Source: Limisphaerales bacterium | GTDB taxonomy: Bacteria > Verrucomicrobiota > Verrucomicrobiia > Limisphaerales > SXTU01 | Assembly (NCBI GenBank): GCA_009773355.1 | Contig: WRPG01000012.1 | Span: 1 to 64,000 of the forward strand | Reading direction: 5' to 3' | Length of the DNA stretch: 64,000 bases | Shown here: positions 34,262 to 43,149 of the stretch, one piece after another | Layout of the letters: each line of letters begins with the position of its first letter | Numbering within the stretch: position 1 is the first letter of the stretch | Notes under the pieces: model-generated | Databases searched by the model: none | What the model saw: only the letters and a program-made list of their open reading frames with translations | Told to the model about the DNA's origin: nothing | Translations under genes and position numbers: made by a program

Positions 34262-35371
34262 ACCCTACGTGTCGCGCTGATCTGTGCCGTCAGTTTGGCT
34301 TTGCCCGGTGCCCACGCCCAGCAAACCGAAGCACTTCGCAGGCAATTCGTAGAACACAAGGCCAAGGCCGAGCAGGGCGACGCGGCAGCTCAATATCAAC
34401 TGGGACTCTGCTACTACAAAGCCGAAGGCGTGGAAAAGGACTACCCGGAGGCTGTGAAGTGGTATCGCAAGGCTGCCGCGCAAAATTACGCCAAGGCGCA
34501 AAATAATCTGGGTCACTGCTACTACGCAGGCGAAGGCGTGAAGCAGGGCTACACAGAAGCAGTGAAGTGGTATCGCAAGGCTGCCGAACAAAATGACACC
34601 AGAGCCCAAGTCAATCTGGGCTACTGCTACGCCCTTGGCCAAGGCGTGGCGAAGGACTATGCGGAGGCCGTGGAGTGGTATCGCAAGGCCGCCGAACAGA
34701 ATTTCGCTTATGCTCAAGTCAGTTTGGGATTCTGTTATGCCAATGGCGAAGGCGTGGCGAAGGACTACGTGGAAGCGGTGAAATGGTATCGCAAGGCCGC
34801 CGACCAGAATCACGCCTTGGCTCAAGACAGTCTGGGCTTCTACTATGCCAATGGCCAAGGCGTGGCGAAGGACGACAAGGAAGCGGCGAAGTGGTATCGC
34901 AAGGCGGCAGAACAAAATTACGTCGCAGCTCAAATACATCTGGGCTTCTGCTACGAGTGGGGCGAAGGAGTGCTGAGGGATTTCGGGGAAGCGGTGAAGT
35001 GGTATCGAAAAGCCGCCCAGCAGAACGATGCACAGGCTCAATACAGACTGGGTGCCTGCCACATCTCTGGCCGAGGTGTGGAACTGGACAACGTGGAAGC
35101 GGTGAAATGGCTTCGAAAAGCCGCCGAGCAAAACCACGCCGAGGCTCAATCCATGCTGGGCACCTGCTACTACGCTGGCAAAGGTGTGGCGAAGGATTCA
35201 CCGGAGGCATATGCGTGGCTCAATCTAGCGGCCAAGACTGACGAAAATGCCGCAGAGTTCCGTGATTCATTGGCGAAAGCGATGTCCCCCGAGCAACTCG
35301 CCGCTGGCAAGAAGCGCGGAGCAGAGTTGCGCGCCCAAATCGAAGCCAAGCTCAAGAGCGGCGGCAAGTGA
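34253..35371 (+). CDS. Secreted Sel1-repeat (SLR) protein
   Basis: A 372-residue protein with a signal peptide (VALICAVSLALPGAHA), then eight consecutive 36-residue Sel1 repeats of the form LGxCYxxGxGVxKDxxEAVKWYRKAAEQN, and a C-terminal tail with MSPEQLAAGKKRG. Sel1 repeats form TPR-like solenoids that bind proteins. The DNA shows 108-base tandem periodicity, so copy number could change by recombination. It shares its leader with the WD40 gene. Confidence 0.92.
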   Translation: MRTTLRVALICAVSLALPGAHAQQTEALRRQFVEHKAKAEQGDAAAQYQLGLCYYKAEGVEKDYPEAVKWYRKAAAQNYAKAQNNLGHCYYAGEGVKQGYTEAVKWYRKAAEQNDTRAQVNLGYCYALGQGVAKDYAEAVEWYRKAAEQNFAYAQVSLGFCYANGEGVAKDYVEAVKWYRKAADQNHALAQDSLGFYYANGQGVAKDDKEAAKWYRKAAEQNYVAAQIHLGFCYEWGEGVLRDFGEAVKWYRKAAQQNDAQAQYRLGACHISGRGVELDNVEAVKWLRKAAEQNHAEAQSMLGTCYYAGKGVAKDSPEAYAWLNLAAKTDENAAEFRDSLAKAMSPEQLAAGKKRGAELRAQIEAKLKSGGK

Positions 35372-35377
35372 GCCGCG

Positions 35378-37183
35378 TCACTGATACTCGTAGCCGAGGT
35401 GAAAGCTCACGCGCCCGTCGGGGTGCTGGCGGATGTTCGTGATGTGGACTGGCAATCCGCCGCCGAGCAGCGAGCGGCTGCTGGGCGTGGTGAAAGGCGT
35501 GTAGGCATCGTTCGCCGGGCTGGGATACGGCACGTCGGTCAGGAACATGCGCGGGCCGCTCGGTCCCTCGACGCCGTGGCTTTCCTCCAGGATGACGCGG
35601 TTGCCGACGATGCGCCAAATCAGCAGCCCTTCGTCCGGCAGGCTGCCGTCGAAGCCGGTCTTGCGGCGGTTCTCCAGCAGCAGGTATTCGCTGCCGTCAG
35701 GGCGGATGAGCACCTTGAAGCACTCGTTGGTCGAGCCTTCGATGGGCGCGAGCACGAGCTTCTGCTTCACCGTCGGGTCGAGCACCGCCGGCGCAAGCCA
35801 GCCGAGCTGCTCCTTGCACCACGCGCCGAAATGCTGCGGGCGGCCATAGGGCGTCTGGTTCGACATCGCGCACCAGTTGCCCAGGCCCTCGGAGCCGGGA
35901 TTCTCCGGGCGCGCGTAGAGGTCGGGGATGCCGAGCATGTGGCCGAACTCGTGGCAATAGACGCTGATGTTCCCCATCCGCCGCCCGCCCTCCGCGCAGA
36001 TGAAGTAGGGCCAGCGCTTGCCCTTGTAAGTCACACTGCCGCGATGCGGCCAGTAGAGGCTGCCGCGGTTCACGTTCGGGTAGCGGTCGCCCGCGTAGAT
36101 GAACGCGATGCCGTCGAAGTCCTTCAAGGCGTTCGTCCCGTCGCGCTTGAGCAGGAGATCAATCGCCTCGGTGAGAAAGGCCGTCTTCGCCGTCGTGCTC
36201 GCGGCCTGCGAGTAGTCGCCGCGCTTCTTGCCCATCTCCAGCCAGTCGAAGGCGCGTCCGTCCACGCGCAGCTTGCCGACGGAGTTCTCCAGAAAGTAAT
36301 CAGTCAGGCTGCCATAGACGGTCTGCCCGGTGGCATTGGTCTTCGTGTAGGAGCCGGTGCTGAACATCGCCTGTTCCCACTCACCCATGCTGACAGCGGG
36401 GTTGTGCCTCGTGTCGGGGAACTCGACGCCGATGATGGCGAGCTTGTAGCCCGGCTTCTTCCACATCACGCGCGGCTCCTCGCCCGTGGTCGTTGTCGTG
36501 TCCGCCGTGAGCGTGACTTGAAACTCCTGCTCCTCGCCCTTGCGCCGGACGACGACGCTCACCTTGTCGCCGGGAGACTTCTCGGCCAGCAACTCGCTCA
36601 CGGACTGCCCGGCGGCCAGCACGCTGCCGGCGACCTTGAGAATGACATCACTGGCCTTGAGGCCCGCCTTGTCGGCTGGCATTCCGGTCGTGACCGAGGA
36701 AATCGGCACGCCCTGGTCAGTGACCTCGCCGGTGCGGATCCCCATGACCGCGCGCTGCGCGCCGACCTTCCGGGGCCGGCTGGTCGCGCCAAGCGTGGCG
36801 AGCAGGTCAAGTGACTTGGTCCCGCGCCGCACGGTCAGATGCGCGAAGTCGCCGGGAGCCTTGCGCTGGAGCGCATCACGCAGCGCGTCGGCGGAGGCGA
36901 CGAGCTGCGTGTCGAGCTTGAGCAGCACGTCACCAACCCGCGCGCCGGCCCTCGCCGCCGGCGAGTTCTCTCCGACCTCGCCGATGACCAGCTTTCCTTT
37001 CGGGTCAGGCGAGACATGGATGCCGAGGAAACCCGACTGCCCGGCGGCGGCGGAGTTGGTCTTGGCCATCGTCGTCGTGATCGCGGTGGCGACGGTGCGG
37101 TAGCCCGTGAGGTCGGGGGGAGGCAACGCAGCGGTGGCCTGCCAAGACCAGACGAGCAGGGCGGCGCGAAGCAAGGTTTTCAT
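35378..37183 (-). CDS. M6-family metalloprotease with two PDZ domains
   Basis: A 601-residue protein with a signal peptide. Two PDZ domains (about 45-130 and 140-230; GEVGENSPAARAGARVGDVLL and MPADKAGLKASDVIL) precede a metalloprotease domain with CHEFGHMLGIPD, the HExxHxxGxxD zinc site, and a C-terminal beta-rich part. It would degrade proteins outside the cytoplasm, with PDZ domains for substrate recruitment. The ATG at 37183 begins the signal peptide; the longer frame running to 39400 crosses other genes and is rejected. Confidence 0.9.
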   Translation of the reverse strand: MKTLLRAALLVWSWQATAALPPPDLTGYRTVATAITTTMAKTNSAAAGQSGFLGIHVSPDPKGKLVIGEVGENSPAARAGARVGDVLLKLDTQLVASADALRDALQRKAPGDFAHLTVRRGTKSLDLLATLGATSRPRKVGAQRAVMGIRTGEVTDQGVPISSVTTGMPADKAGLKASDVILKVAGSVLAAGQSVSELLAEKSPGDKVSVVVRRKGEEQEFQVTLTADTTTTTGEEPRVMWKKPGYKLAIIGVEFPDTRHNPAVSMGEWEQAMFSTGSYTKTNATGQTVYGSLTDYFLENSVGKLRVDGRAFDWLEMGKKRGDYSQAASTTAKTAFLTEAIDLLLKRDGTNALKDFDGIAFIYAGDRYPNVNRGSLYWPHRGSVTYKGKRWPYFICAEGGRRMGNISVYCHEFGHMLGIPDLYARPENPGSEGLGNWCAMSNQTPYGRPQHFGAWCKEQLGWLAPAVLDPTVKQKLVLAPIEGSTNECFKVLIRPDGSEYLLLENRRKTGFDGSLPDEGLLIWRIVGNRVILEESHGVEGPSGPRMFLTDVPYPSPANDAYTPFTTPSSRSLLGGGLPVHITNIRQHPDGRVSFHLGYEYQ

Positions 37184-37333
37184 GATTGCGGTGGTGTGCG
37201 GTTGCCCAGCTTGTAGGCCAAACCGTTCCGGTCGGCAACGAGTCATTGACGCCGCCGAGAACTCCATACCAAGGCTGAAACCACCCGGTCTCAACGGCGT
37301 CTGACCCGTGCCGTCTAAAACCAACCCACACCA

Positions 37334-38560
37334 ATGAAACTGCTTGCCCGCCCGCTGGTCGCCTTCGCCTTGGTCGCCCTTGCCGGCCTCGCCCCCGCCG
37401 CCGCGCCCCTGCTGGAGAAGGTTGACCTCTTCGCCGCCGGCCAGGACGGCTACGCGCTCTACCGCATCCCCGGCATCGTCACCACGCGGCGCGGCACGGT
37501 GCTGGCCTATTGCGAGGCGCGCAAAAGCGACCGGGGCGACTGGGGCACCATTGACATCCTGCTGCGCCGCTCGACCGACGGCGGGAAGACCTGGGGCGCG
37601 CGCACGAATCTCGCCAATGTGCCGGGACCGAAGGCGAAGAACCCCGTCGCGCTCGCGCAAAAACTCGCGACGCCCGGCGAGGTCACTTACAACAATCCCG
37701 TCGCCATTCCGGACGCGAACGGCGCGGTCCACTTCCTCTACTGCCTCGAATACGCCCGCTGCTTTTACATTCGCAGCGATGACGACGGCGTGACGTGGAG
37801 CAAGCCTGTGGAGATCACGGCGGCGTTCGACAAGTTCCGCCCCGAATACGACTGGAAGGTCCTCGCCACCGGCCCCGGCCATGCCATCCAGCTCAGGACC
37901 GGCCGGCTCGTCGTGCCCGTGTGGCTCTCGCTTGGCACCGGCGGCCACGCGCACCGGCCCTCGGTCACGTCGGTGATTTACAGCGACGACCTCGGGCGGA
38001 CGTGGCGGCGGGGCGAGATTGCCGGCCCGAACGAGGGCGAGTGGAACATCCCGAACGAGACCTGCGCCGTGCAGCTCGCCGATGGCCGCGTGCTGCTGAA
38101 CATGAGGAGCGAGTCCAAGGCCAACCGCCGCCTGCTCACCACCAGCCGCGACGGCGCGACCGGCTGGAGCCGGCCGCAGTTCCACGAGCAACTGCTCGAA
38201 CCCATCTGCATGGCCACGATGGTCCGCCTCAGCGAGGCGCCCGCGAAGAACCGCCTGCTCTTCGCCAACCCGCACAACCTCGCCCGCGCCGACGGCAAGG
38301 AAGTCGCCGGCAAGAACCGCGACCGCAGGAACGTCTCGGTGAAACTCAGCTACGACGAGTCCGTGACGTGGTCGGTGAGCAAGACCGTCGAGCCGGGCTT
38401 CAGCGGCTACAGCGACCTCGCCGTGGCGAACGACGGGACGATCCTGCTCTTCTACGAGCGCGGCAGCACCGACGGCGCGAACATCTACAAGACTGGCCTG
38501 CTCACCGTCGCCCGCTTCAACCTCGAATGGCTGACGGATGGGAAGGATTCGCTCAAGTGA
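37334..38560 (+). CDS. Secreted sialidase-family (GH33-like) protein
   Basis: A 408-residue protein with a signal peptide (LVAFALVALAGLAPAAA). The YRIP motif (ALYRIPGIVTT) and four Asp boxes (STDGGKTW, SDDDGVTW, SDDLGRTW and a degenerate SYDESVTW) define a six-bladed sialidase propeller. Whether it cleaves sialic acid or another sugar cannot be told. Three other sialidase-fold proteins are encoded in the window. Confidence 0.9.
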   Translation: MKLLARPLVAFALVALAGLAPAAAPLLEKVDLFAAGQDGYALYRIPGIVTTRRGTVLAYCEARKSDRGDWGTIDILLRRSTDGGKTWGARTNLANVPGPKAKNPVALAQKLATPGEVTYNNPVAIPDANGAVHFLYCLEYARCFYIRSDDDGVTWSKPVEITAAFDKFRPEYDWKVLATGPGHAIQLRTGRLVVPVWLSLGTGGHAHRPSVTSVIYSDDLGRTWRRGEIAGPNEGEWNIPNETCAVQLADGRVLLNMRSESKANRRLLTTSRDGATGWSRPQFHEQLLEPICMATMVRLSEAPAKNRLLFANPHNLARADGKEVAGKNRDRRNVSVKLSYDESVTWSVSKTVEPGFSGYSDLAVANDGTILLFYERGSTDGANIYKTGLLTVARFNLEWLTDGKDSLK

Positions 38561-38623
38561 GTCCCCTGAAACCCGGCTTGACACCCCCGCGGCAGCGGAA
38601 CACGGTGCGCAAACCACCGAGCC

Positions 38624-39424
38624 ATGAAAACGCACTTCCGCCGTGCCGCTTCTCGCGTTGCCTTCACCCTGATTGAGCTGCTCGTTGTCATCGCCATCAT
38701 CGCGATCCTCGCGTCGTTGTTGCTGCCGGCCCTGAGCAAGGCCAAGGCGAAGGCCACCCAGACCAAGTGCATGTCCAACATGCGCAACTGGGCCTTCGCG
38801 ACGCAGATGTATCAGGACGACTTCGACGGCTGCCTTCCGCCGTTCGGCTACGACTCCACGGACTACACGAAGCCCTTCTGGCACGCCGGCCTGGCCCCGT
38901 ATGTCGCGCGCCAGGCCCAGTCCGGCGTGGTCTTCAGCGCGACCGAGATTTACACCAATGACCTGCGCCGCTGCCCCGGCGGAAGCCCCGGCAACGCGCC
39001 GCTCTCCAATGTCTCCGGCCCGAACAACTGGAATTCCTGGATCGGCGCGAACTTCGGCGCGTTCGGCAACCCGCTCAGCGGCCCGTTCTACTACCTGAAC
39101 AACACCCCGCCCCTCCGCGCCATCCGAATTGCGAAGCCCGACGATGCCATGACCTTCATGGACACGATCACGCACTACGTCTATTCCCCGCCGAACCAAA
39201 GTCCGAGCTACCGGTTCACGCTGGACCGCGATGGCGACGGCGTCGCGGACACCATGCCCCAATACCCGAACGTGGCCTACAATTACGCCCGCCCGACGGT
39301 CCACAGCCGGGGCGCGAACGTCACGTTGCTGGACGGCCATGTGGAGCGCGTGGAGTTCCGCAAGCTCTGGGCGGTGGACGCCGCCAACCGCGTCACGCAC
39401 TCCTTTTGGTATCTGCTCGATTGA
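38624..39424 (+). CDS. Pseudopilin-like protein with canonical prepilin signal
   Basis: A 266-residue protein with the canonical [20 protein letters not shown] prepilin signal preceded by a basic leader, and a C-terminal [13 protein letters not shown] (H-x9-DG). It lies between two sialidase genes, and the downstream sialidase start (TTG 39421) overlaps its stop, so translation is probably coupled. Confidence 0.92.
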   Translation: MKTHFRRAASRVAFTLIELLVVIAIIAILASLLLPALSKAKAKATQTKCMSNMRNWAFATQMYQDDFDGCLPPFGYDSTDYTKPFWHAGLAPYVARQAQSGVVFSATEIYTNDLRRCPGGSPGNAPLSNVSGPNNWNSWIGANFGAFGNPLSGPFYYLNNTPPLRAIRIAKPDDAMTFMDTITHYVYSPPNQSPSYRFTLDRDGDGVADTMPQYPNVAYNYARPTVHSRGANVTLLDGHVERVEFRKLWAVDAANRVTHSFWYLLD

Positions 39425-40551
39425 AACGCGCCGCTCATTTCGTCATCGCCGGCCTGCTGGCGTCGCTGCTCGCGTTCCCTCCCGGAGCCTCCGCCGCCCC
39501 GGCGCTTTTCGAGCAAAGCGTCCTCTGGACCGCCGGGCAGGACGGCTATCACACCTATCGCATCCCCGCGTTGCTCGTGACGGCGAAGGGTTCCGTGCTC
39601 GCGTTCTGCGAGGGCCGCAAGACCGGCTCCGGCGACCACGGCGACGTGGACCTCATCGCCAAGCGCAGCACGGATGGCGGCCGCACCTGGTCGCCGCACC
39701 GCATCGTCCACGAGGAAGGCGGCGACGCCAAAATCACCATCGGCAACCCGTGCCCCGTCGTGGACGCGCGAACCGGCACCATCTGGCTCCCCTTCAACCG
39801 TGACAACAAGGCCGTGTTCATCACGTCCAGCAAGGACGATGGCCAGACTTGGTCCGCGCCGCGCAACCTCAGCGCCACGACGATGAAGCCGGACTGGGAC
39901 TGGGTCGCCACCGGGCCGGGCATCGGCATTCAGCTCACACGCGGGCCGCACAAAGGCCGGCTCGTCATTCCCAGCGACCACAAGCGCGCCCTCGCCAGCA
40001 GGCAGCCCGAGTGGAACTCGCACATGACGTTCAGCGACGACGGCGGCGCGACGTGGCAGATCAGCACGCCCATCCAGACCGGCGGCAACGAATGCCAGGT
40101 TATCGAGCGCGCCGACGGCTCGCTGCTCGTCAACACCCGGATGCAGGGCGAGTGGCAGGGTTTGCGCGGCACCGCCACCAGCACCGACGGCGGCGCGACG
40201 TGGACCGCCATCACGCACGAGAAGCAACTGCCTTGTCCGAAATGCCAGGGCAGCCTGCTGCGCTACGACGACAAGCGCCTGCTCTTCAGCAACCCCTTCC
40301 CACCCGAGCCGAAGGACGGCAAACCCAGCGGCGCGCGCGTGCGCCTGACCGTCCGCAGCAGCCCCGACGACGGCAAAACTTGGCCCCTCGCCAAGCGCCT
40401 GCACGAAGGCCCGTCCGCCTACTCCACCCTCGCGCGCCTGCCCGACGGCACGATCCTCTGCCTCTACGAAGGCGGCGAGATGCGCGCCTACGAGACGCTC
40501 CGCCTGGCGCGGTTCAACCTGGAGTGGCTCACCGCCCCCGCCAGCCCGTGA
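39421..40551 (+). CDS. Secreted exo-sialidase-like protein
   Basis: A 376-residue protein beginning at TTG 39421, which overlaps the preceding stop, with a signal peptide ([17 protein letters not shown]). It has YRIPALLVT, Asp boxes [32 protein letters not shown] and SPDDGKTW, and an Arg-rich pocket typical of GH33. It is the best sialidase candidate of the window by motif completeness. A TTG at 39406 is a possible alternative start. Confidence 0.92.
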   Translation: MKRAAHFVIAGLLASLLAFPPGASAAPALFEQSVLWTAGQDGYHTYRIPALLVTAKGSVLAFCEGRKTGSGDHGDVDLIAKRSTDGGRTWSPHRIVHEEGGDAKITIGNPCPVVDARTGTIWLPFNRDNKAVFITSSKDDGQTWSAPRNLSATTMKPDWDWVATGPGIGIQLTRGPHKGRLVIPSDHKRALASRQPEWNSHMTFSDDGGATWQISTPIQTGGNECQVIERADGSLLVNTRMQGEWQGLRGTATSTDGGATWTAITHEKQLPCPKCQGSLLRYDDKRLLFSNPFPPEPKDGKPSGARVRLTVRSSPDDGKTWPLAKRLHEGPSAYSTLARLPDGTILCLYEGGEMRAYETLRLARFNLEWLTAPASP

Positions 40552-40555
40552 GCCG

Positions 40556-40599
40556 CTCTCACCCTCTCCGCCTCGACCGGGGAGAGGGTAAGGGGTGAG
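40556..40599. repeat. CTCACCCTCTCC foldback, copy 1
   Basis: CTCTCACCCTCTCC pairs imperfectly with GGAGAGGGTAAGGGGTGAG across a TCGACC centre. A related element lies at 45535-45578. The two sit near the two ends of the restriction-modification island. Confidence 0.6.
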
Positions 40600-40672
40600 G
40601 TGTCGCGATCTGTGTTAGCCGCAAGAGGGCGCAAAGCAGCGCAAGTTGCGAAGCGCTTGACCTCACTTCGGC

Positions 40673-40691
40673 ATGTTCTCGTTTGGAACAT
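40673..40691 (+). promoter_or_regulatory. Inverted repeat ATGTTC-N7-GAACAT upstream of the controller gene
   Basis: ATGTTC at 40673-40678 and GAACAT at 40686-40691 form a perfect 6-bp dyad 54 bases before the XRE start, overlapping the region after a TTGACC (40657-40662). It is a plausible operator for the XRE controller. The arms equal those of the verrucomicrobial LexA box as I recall it, but the spacing is 7 rather than 4. Confidence 0.4.
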
Positions 40692-40744
40692 TGTAGCCGA
40701 TAGGCCACAGACTGCCGGGCAGGATGAGGGGCATGATTCGCCCC

Positions 40745-40972
40745 ATGCCAGTCAGGGACCGCACTCTTGTCGCCTTCGGTCGCAATGTCGCCCGAGTCCG
40801 CACTGAACGCGGCTTTTCCCAGGACAAGCTCGCCGAGAAGGCCGACCTCGACCGCACCTTCGTCAGCGGCATTGAGCGCGGGGTCCGCAATCCCGGCATC
40901 AAGACCGTCCTCCGTGTCGCCCGCGCGCTGAACGTCAGCGTCGCCGAGCTTTGCAAGGGGGTGGACTCATGA
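40745..40972 (+). CDS. XRE-family controller protein of the R-M system
   Basis: A 75-residue helix-turn-helix protein (LVAFGRNVARVRTERGFSQ, then KLAEKADLDRTFVSGIERG), the length of C proteins that regulate restriction-modification operons. Its stop overlaps the methylase ATG (ATGA). In-frame ATGs at 40724 and 40733 are alternatives; a GGGGC/GCCCC hairpin covers them, so 40745 is preferred. Confidence 0.85.
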   Translation: MPVRDRTLVAFGRNVARVRTERGFSQDKLAEKADLDRTFVSGIERGVRNPGIKTVLRVARALNVSVAELCKGVDS

Positions 40973-42684
40973 GCTGGCGCGGCGCGGAAGATTGTCCATC
41001 CTCTCCAACGGGGGAGAAACCCGGAGCAAGTGGGCGGCAACCCACCTGTCTCGACCTGTTCTGCGGCTGCGGCGGCTTCAGCTTGGGCATGGAGCGGGCC
41101 GGTTTCAAAGTGCTGGCGGCGATTGACTTCAACCCCGAAGCCATCGCTACTTTCAAAGCCAACTTCTCGAAGGACACGCTCGCCCTGCACAAAGACCTCA
41201 CCCGCTTTCCGCCGGACAAGCTGGCGGCGAAACTCGGCGTCAATCAGGTGGATGTCATCGTGGGCGGGCCGCCCTGCCAAGGCTACAGCACCGTGCGGCA
41301 GGTGGACGCTGCCAACCACGGTTCCCGCGTCAAACGCGACAAGCGCCGTTATCTCTTCCGCGTTTATCTCGACTACGTCGCTGCCTTCCGTCCGCGCGTG
41401 TTTGTCATGGAGAATGTCCTCGGCCTTCAGAGCGCGGCGAAGGGCAAGTTCTTCACGCTGGTCCAGTCGGAAGCCCGCAAGCTCGGCTACCGGGTGCAGG
41501 CGCAGGTGGAGGAGTCTTGGAAACTCGGCGTCCCACAGAAGCGTCGCCGCCAGCTCGTCATCGGCGTGCGCAATGACCTGCCCGGCTACTTTCCCAGCGA
41601 CCTCGAACCGGCGCAACGCGCCTTCGGAGCGCCGGTCTCCGACCCGGCGCGTTTGGCCACCAGCGACAGTGTCGCGTTGAAGCCGGGAACACCGGCTCTC
41701 TGGGATGCCATCGGCGACCTCCCCAGCCTCAATGCCGGAGAAGGCATCGAAGAACGCGACTACGACTTCGCCTTGCGCGAGCGATTCCTTGCGGAGCGCG
41801 GTGCCCCGGCCCGCCACTACTTGGAGCGAGTGCTTGAAGCCGGCATTGCGCCCCGGCTCACCGCCCACCGCGCCCGTCCCCACAACGACCGCGACCTGCG
41901 CGACTTCGCCCGGCTCTGTGAAGGTGAAAACGCCGACCAGGCTCTGGCCCGTGGTGAAACGATGGAATTCCCCTACGACCGCAACGTCTTTCTGGACCGC
42001 TACACCCGCCAGCACCGGGAGCGGCTCTGCTCCACCATCGTTGCGCATCTGGCCAAGGACGGGCTGATGTTCATCCACCCGACACAGAACCGCACGCTCA
42101 CCCCGCGCGAGGCGGCTCGCGTGCAAAGCTTCCCGGACTGGTTTCGCTTTCCCGTGGCGCGCACGCACCAGTTCCGGCTGATTGGCAACGCCGTCCCGCC
42201 GCTGGTGGCCGAGGCGGTGGGCGAGGAGGTGCGGAAGTTTCTCGCCTCCCGCGAAACCACCGGCGAGGAAACGAGCGCGGGAACGCGGCCGCACGCCGGG
42301 TCGGAGACCGGCGCTCCGCCAACCCGCCCTGCTGCTGCGCGTGACTTGGAGCGCCTCGCGCGGCTCGACCGCCGTGCCCTGCGCGCGGTGCCGCCGGAGG
42401 AATTCCTGCGCGGCTGGCACGCGCTGCTGTTCCTGTTTCCCGGCCTCCACCCGGACAACGCCCTCGACCACGGGCACGACATCGAAGGCATCTCCCCGGA
42501 CCAGCTCACCCTGCCGACCTTCGAGGAAATCCTTGCCCGCCGCTACATCCGCAGCGGCTGGCCGGTCATGCTCGAATCGTTGGGCGGCGAGGCATGGCGG
42601 CGCTTCCGCGCCCACGAGATGAGCGAGGAGGACTTTTACTGTGTGGCCGCGCAGCGTGCGGGACTGGCTCGCTCTGTTCGCTGA
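40969..42684 (+). CDS. C5-cytosine DNA methyltransferase (Dcm-like) with C-terminal extension
   Basis: A 571-residue enzyme. Motif I DLFCGCGGFSLG (AdoMet), motif IV GGPPCQGYS with the catalytic Cys, motif VI MENVLG, motif VIII QKRRR and motif X RLIGNAVPPLVAEAV are all present. The methylase ends near residue 425. A linker containing RPHAGSETGAPPTRP and about 115 further residues (EEFLRGWHALLFLFPGLHPD onwards) form an extension of unknown function. The target sequence is unknown. Codons 41625-41649 and 42294-42318 are exact reverse complements of each other. Confidence 0.95.
   Translation: MSWRGAEDCPSSPTGEKPGASGRQPTCLDLFCGCGGFSLGMERAGFKVLAAIDFNPEAIATFKANFSKDTLALHKDLTRFPPDKLAAKLGVNQVDVIVGGPPCQGYSTVRQVDAANHGSRVKRDKRRYLFRVYLDYVAAFRPRVFVMENVLGLQSAAKGKFFTLVQSEARKLGYRVQAQVEESWKLGVPQKRRRQLVIGVRNDLPGYFPSDLEPAQRAFGAPVSDPARLATSDSVALKPGTPALWDAIGDLPSLNAGEGIEERDYDFALRERFLAERGAPARHYLERVLEAGIAPRLTAHRARPHNDRDLRDFARLCEGENADQALARGETMEFPYDRNVFLDRYTRQHRERLCSTIVAHLAKDGLMFIHPTQNRTLTPREAARVQSFPDWFRFPVARTHQFRLIGNAVPPLVAEAVGEEVRKFLASRETTGEETSAGTRPHAGSETGAPPTRPAAARDLERLARLDRRALRAVPPEEFLRGWHALLFLFPGLHPDNALDHGHDIEGISPDQLTLPTFEEILARRYIRSGWPVMLESLGGEAWRRFRAHEMSEEDFYCVAAQRAGLARSVR
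41625..41649 (+). repeat. 25-nt inverted repeat inside the methylase gene, arm 1
   Basis: It begins CGGAGCGCCGGTCTCCGACC and is reverse-complementary at all 25 positions to 42294-42318. It encodes part of FGAPVSDPARL in the variable region of the enzyme. Confidence 0.9.
42294..42318 (-). repeat. 25-nt inverted repeat inside the methylase gene, arm 2
   Basis: The inverted copy of 41625-41649, lying in the linker between the methylase core and the C-terminal extension. Read forward it encodes part of HAGSETGAPPT. Each arm alone also holds an imperfect GCCGGTC/GACCCGGC palindrome. Confidence 0.9.
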
Positions 42685-42720
42685 CTGAACGAGGAAGAAA
42701 TTGCTTGGCGACACCTGGCT

Positions 42721-42739
42721 AGCCTGGTCTAACCAGGCT
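42721..42739 (+). promoter_or_regulatory. Stem-loop directly before the DUF3427-like start codon
   Basis: AGCCTGG and CCAGGCT pair perfectly around TCTAA, ending one base before the ATG at 42741. It would hide the ribosome-binding region. It has no T-tract. Confidence 0.45.
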
Positions 42740-42740
42740 C

Positions 42741-43136
42741 ATGCCAGTCAACTTCAGCGGAATCAAGGTTGGTTCAGTGTGGAACCGCAAGCAACTGGCT
42801 GACCATTGGGACTACAGAAGCTTTCATGCCTTCGGGCGAGGAGTCTTCACGCCGAAGGGCGACAATAAAATTGTGCTCTTCGTGAAGGAAGAGAAGCGAG
42901 ACGAGGACGAACAATACGAAGACAAGCTGGTCAGCAATGTTCTCCACTGGCACGGAGAGAAAGGCCACCGAACCGACCGACGCATCGCCAATGCTCAAGA
43001 AGCTGGCGACGAGATACACGTATTCTATCGTCCCAATCATCGCTCACCCTTTCGATACCTTGGTCTGGCTCGCACGAAACGGGTCGAATTTAGGAGCACC
43101 GAACCCAGCAAGTTCGTTTTGGAACTACTGGCGTGA
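42741..43136 (+). CDS. DUF3427-like protein in the R-M island
   Basis: A 131-residue protein of about 50 % GC DNA, below its neighbours. GSVWNRKQLADHWDYRSFHA, KIVLFVKEEKRDEDEQYEDKL and HWHGEKGHRTDRRI resemble the DUF3427 domain found at the C terminus of some restriction-linked helicases and with HNH nucleases. It stands alone here, 13 bases before the HNH gene, so it may be a DNA-binding partner of that nuclease. The family match is from memory. Confidence 0.65.
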   Translation: MPVNFSGIKVGSVWNRKQLADHWDYRSFHAFGRGVFTPKGDNKIVLFVKEEKRDEDEQYEDKLVSNVLHWHGEKGHRTDRRIANAQEAGDEIHVFYRPNHRSPFRYLGLARTKRVEFRSTEPSKFVLELLA

Positions 43137-43149
43137 CTGAAAGAAAACT

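Noticed and set aside
34400-35200. Tandem 108-base periodicity as a CRISPR array
   Set aside because: The repeats are in frame and encode Sel1 units, with no spacers.
37184-39400. The N-terminal extension of the M6 protease frame
   Set aside because: It runs antisense through a sialidase and a pseudopilin gene; the protease begins at its signal peptide at 37183.
40724-40744. An earlier start for the XRE controller
   Set aside because: The extra residues have no family resemblance and the two ATGs are covered by a GGGGC/GCCCC hairpin; they remain possible alternatives.
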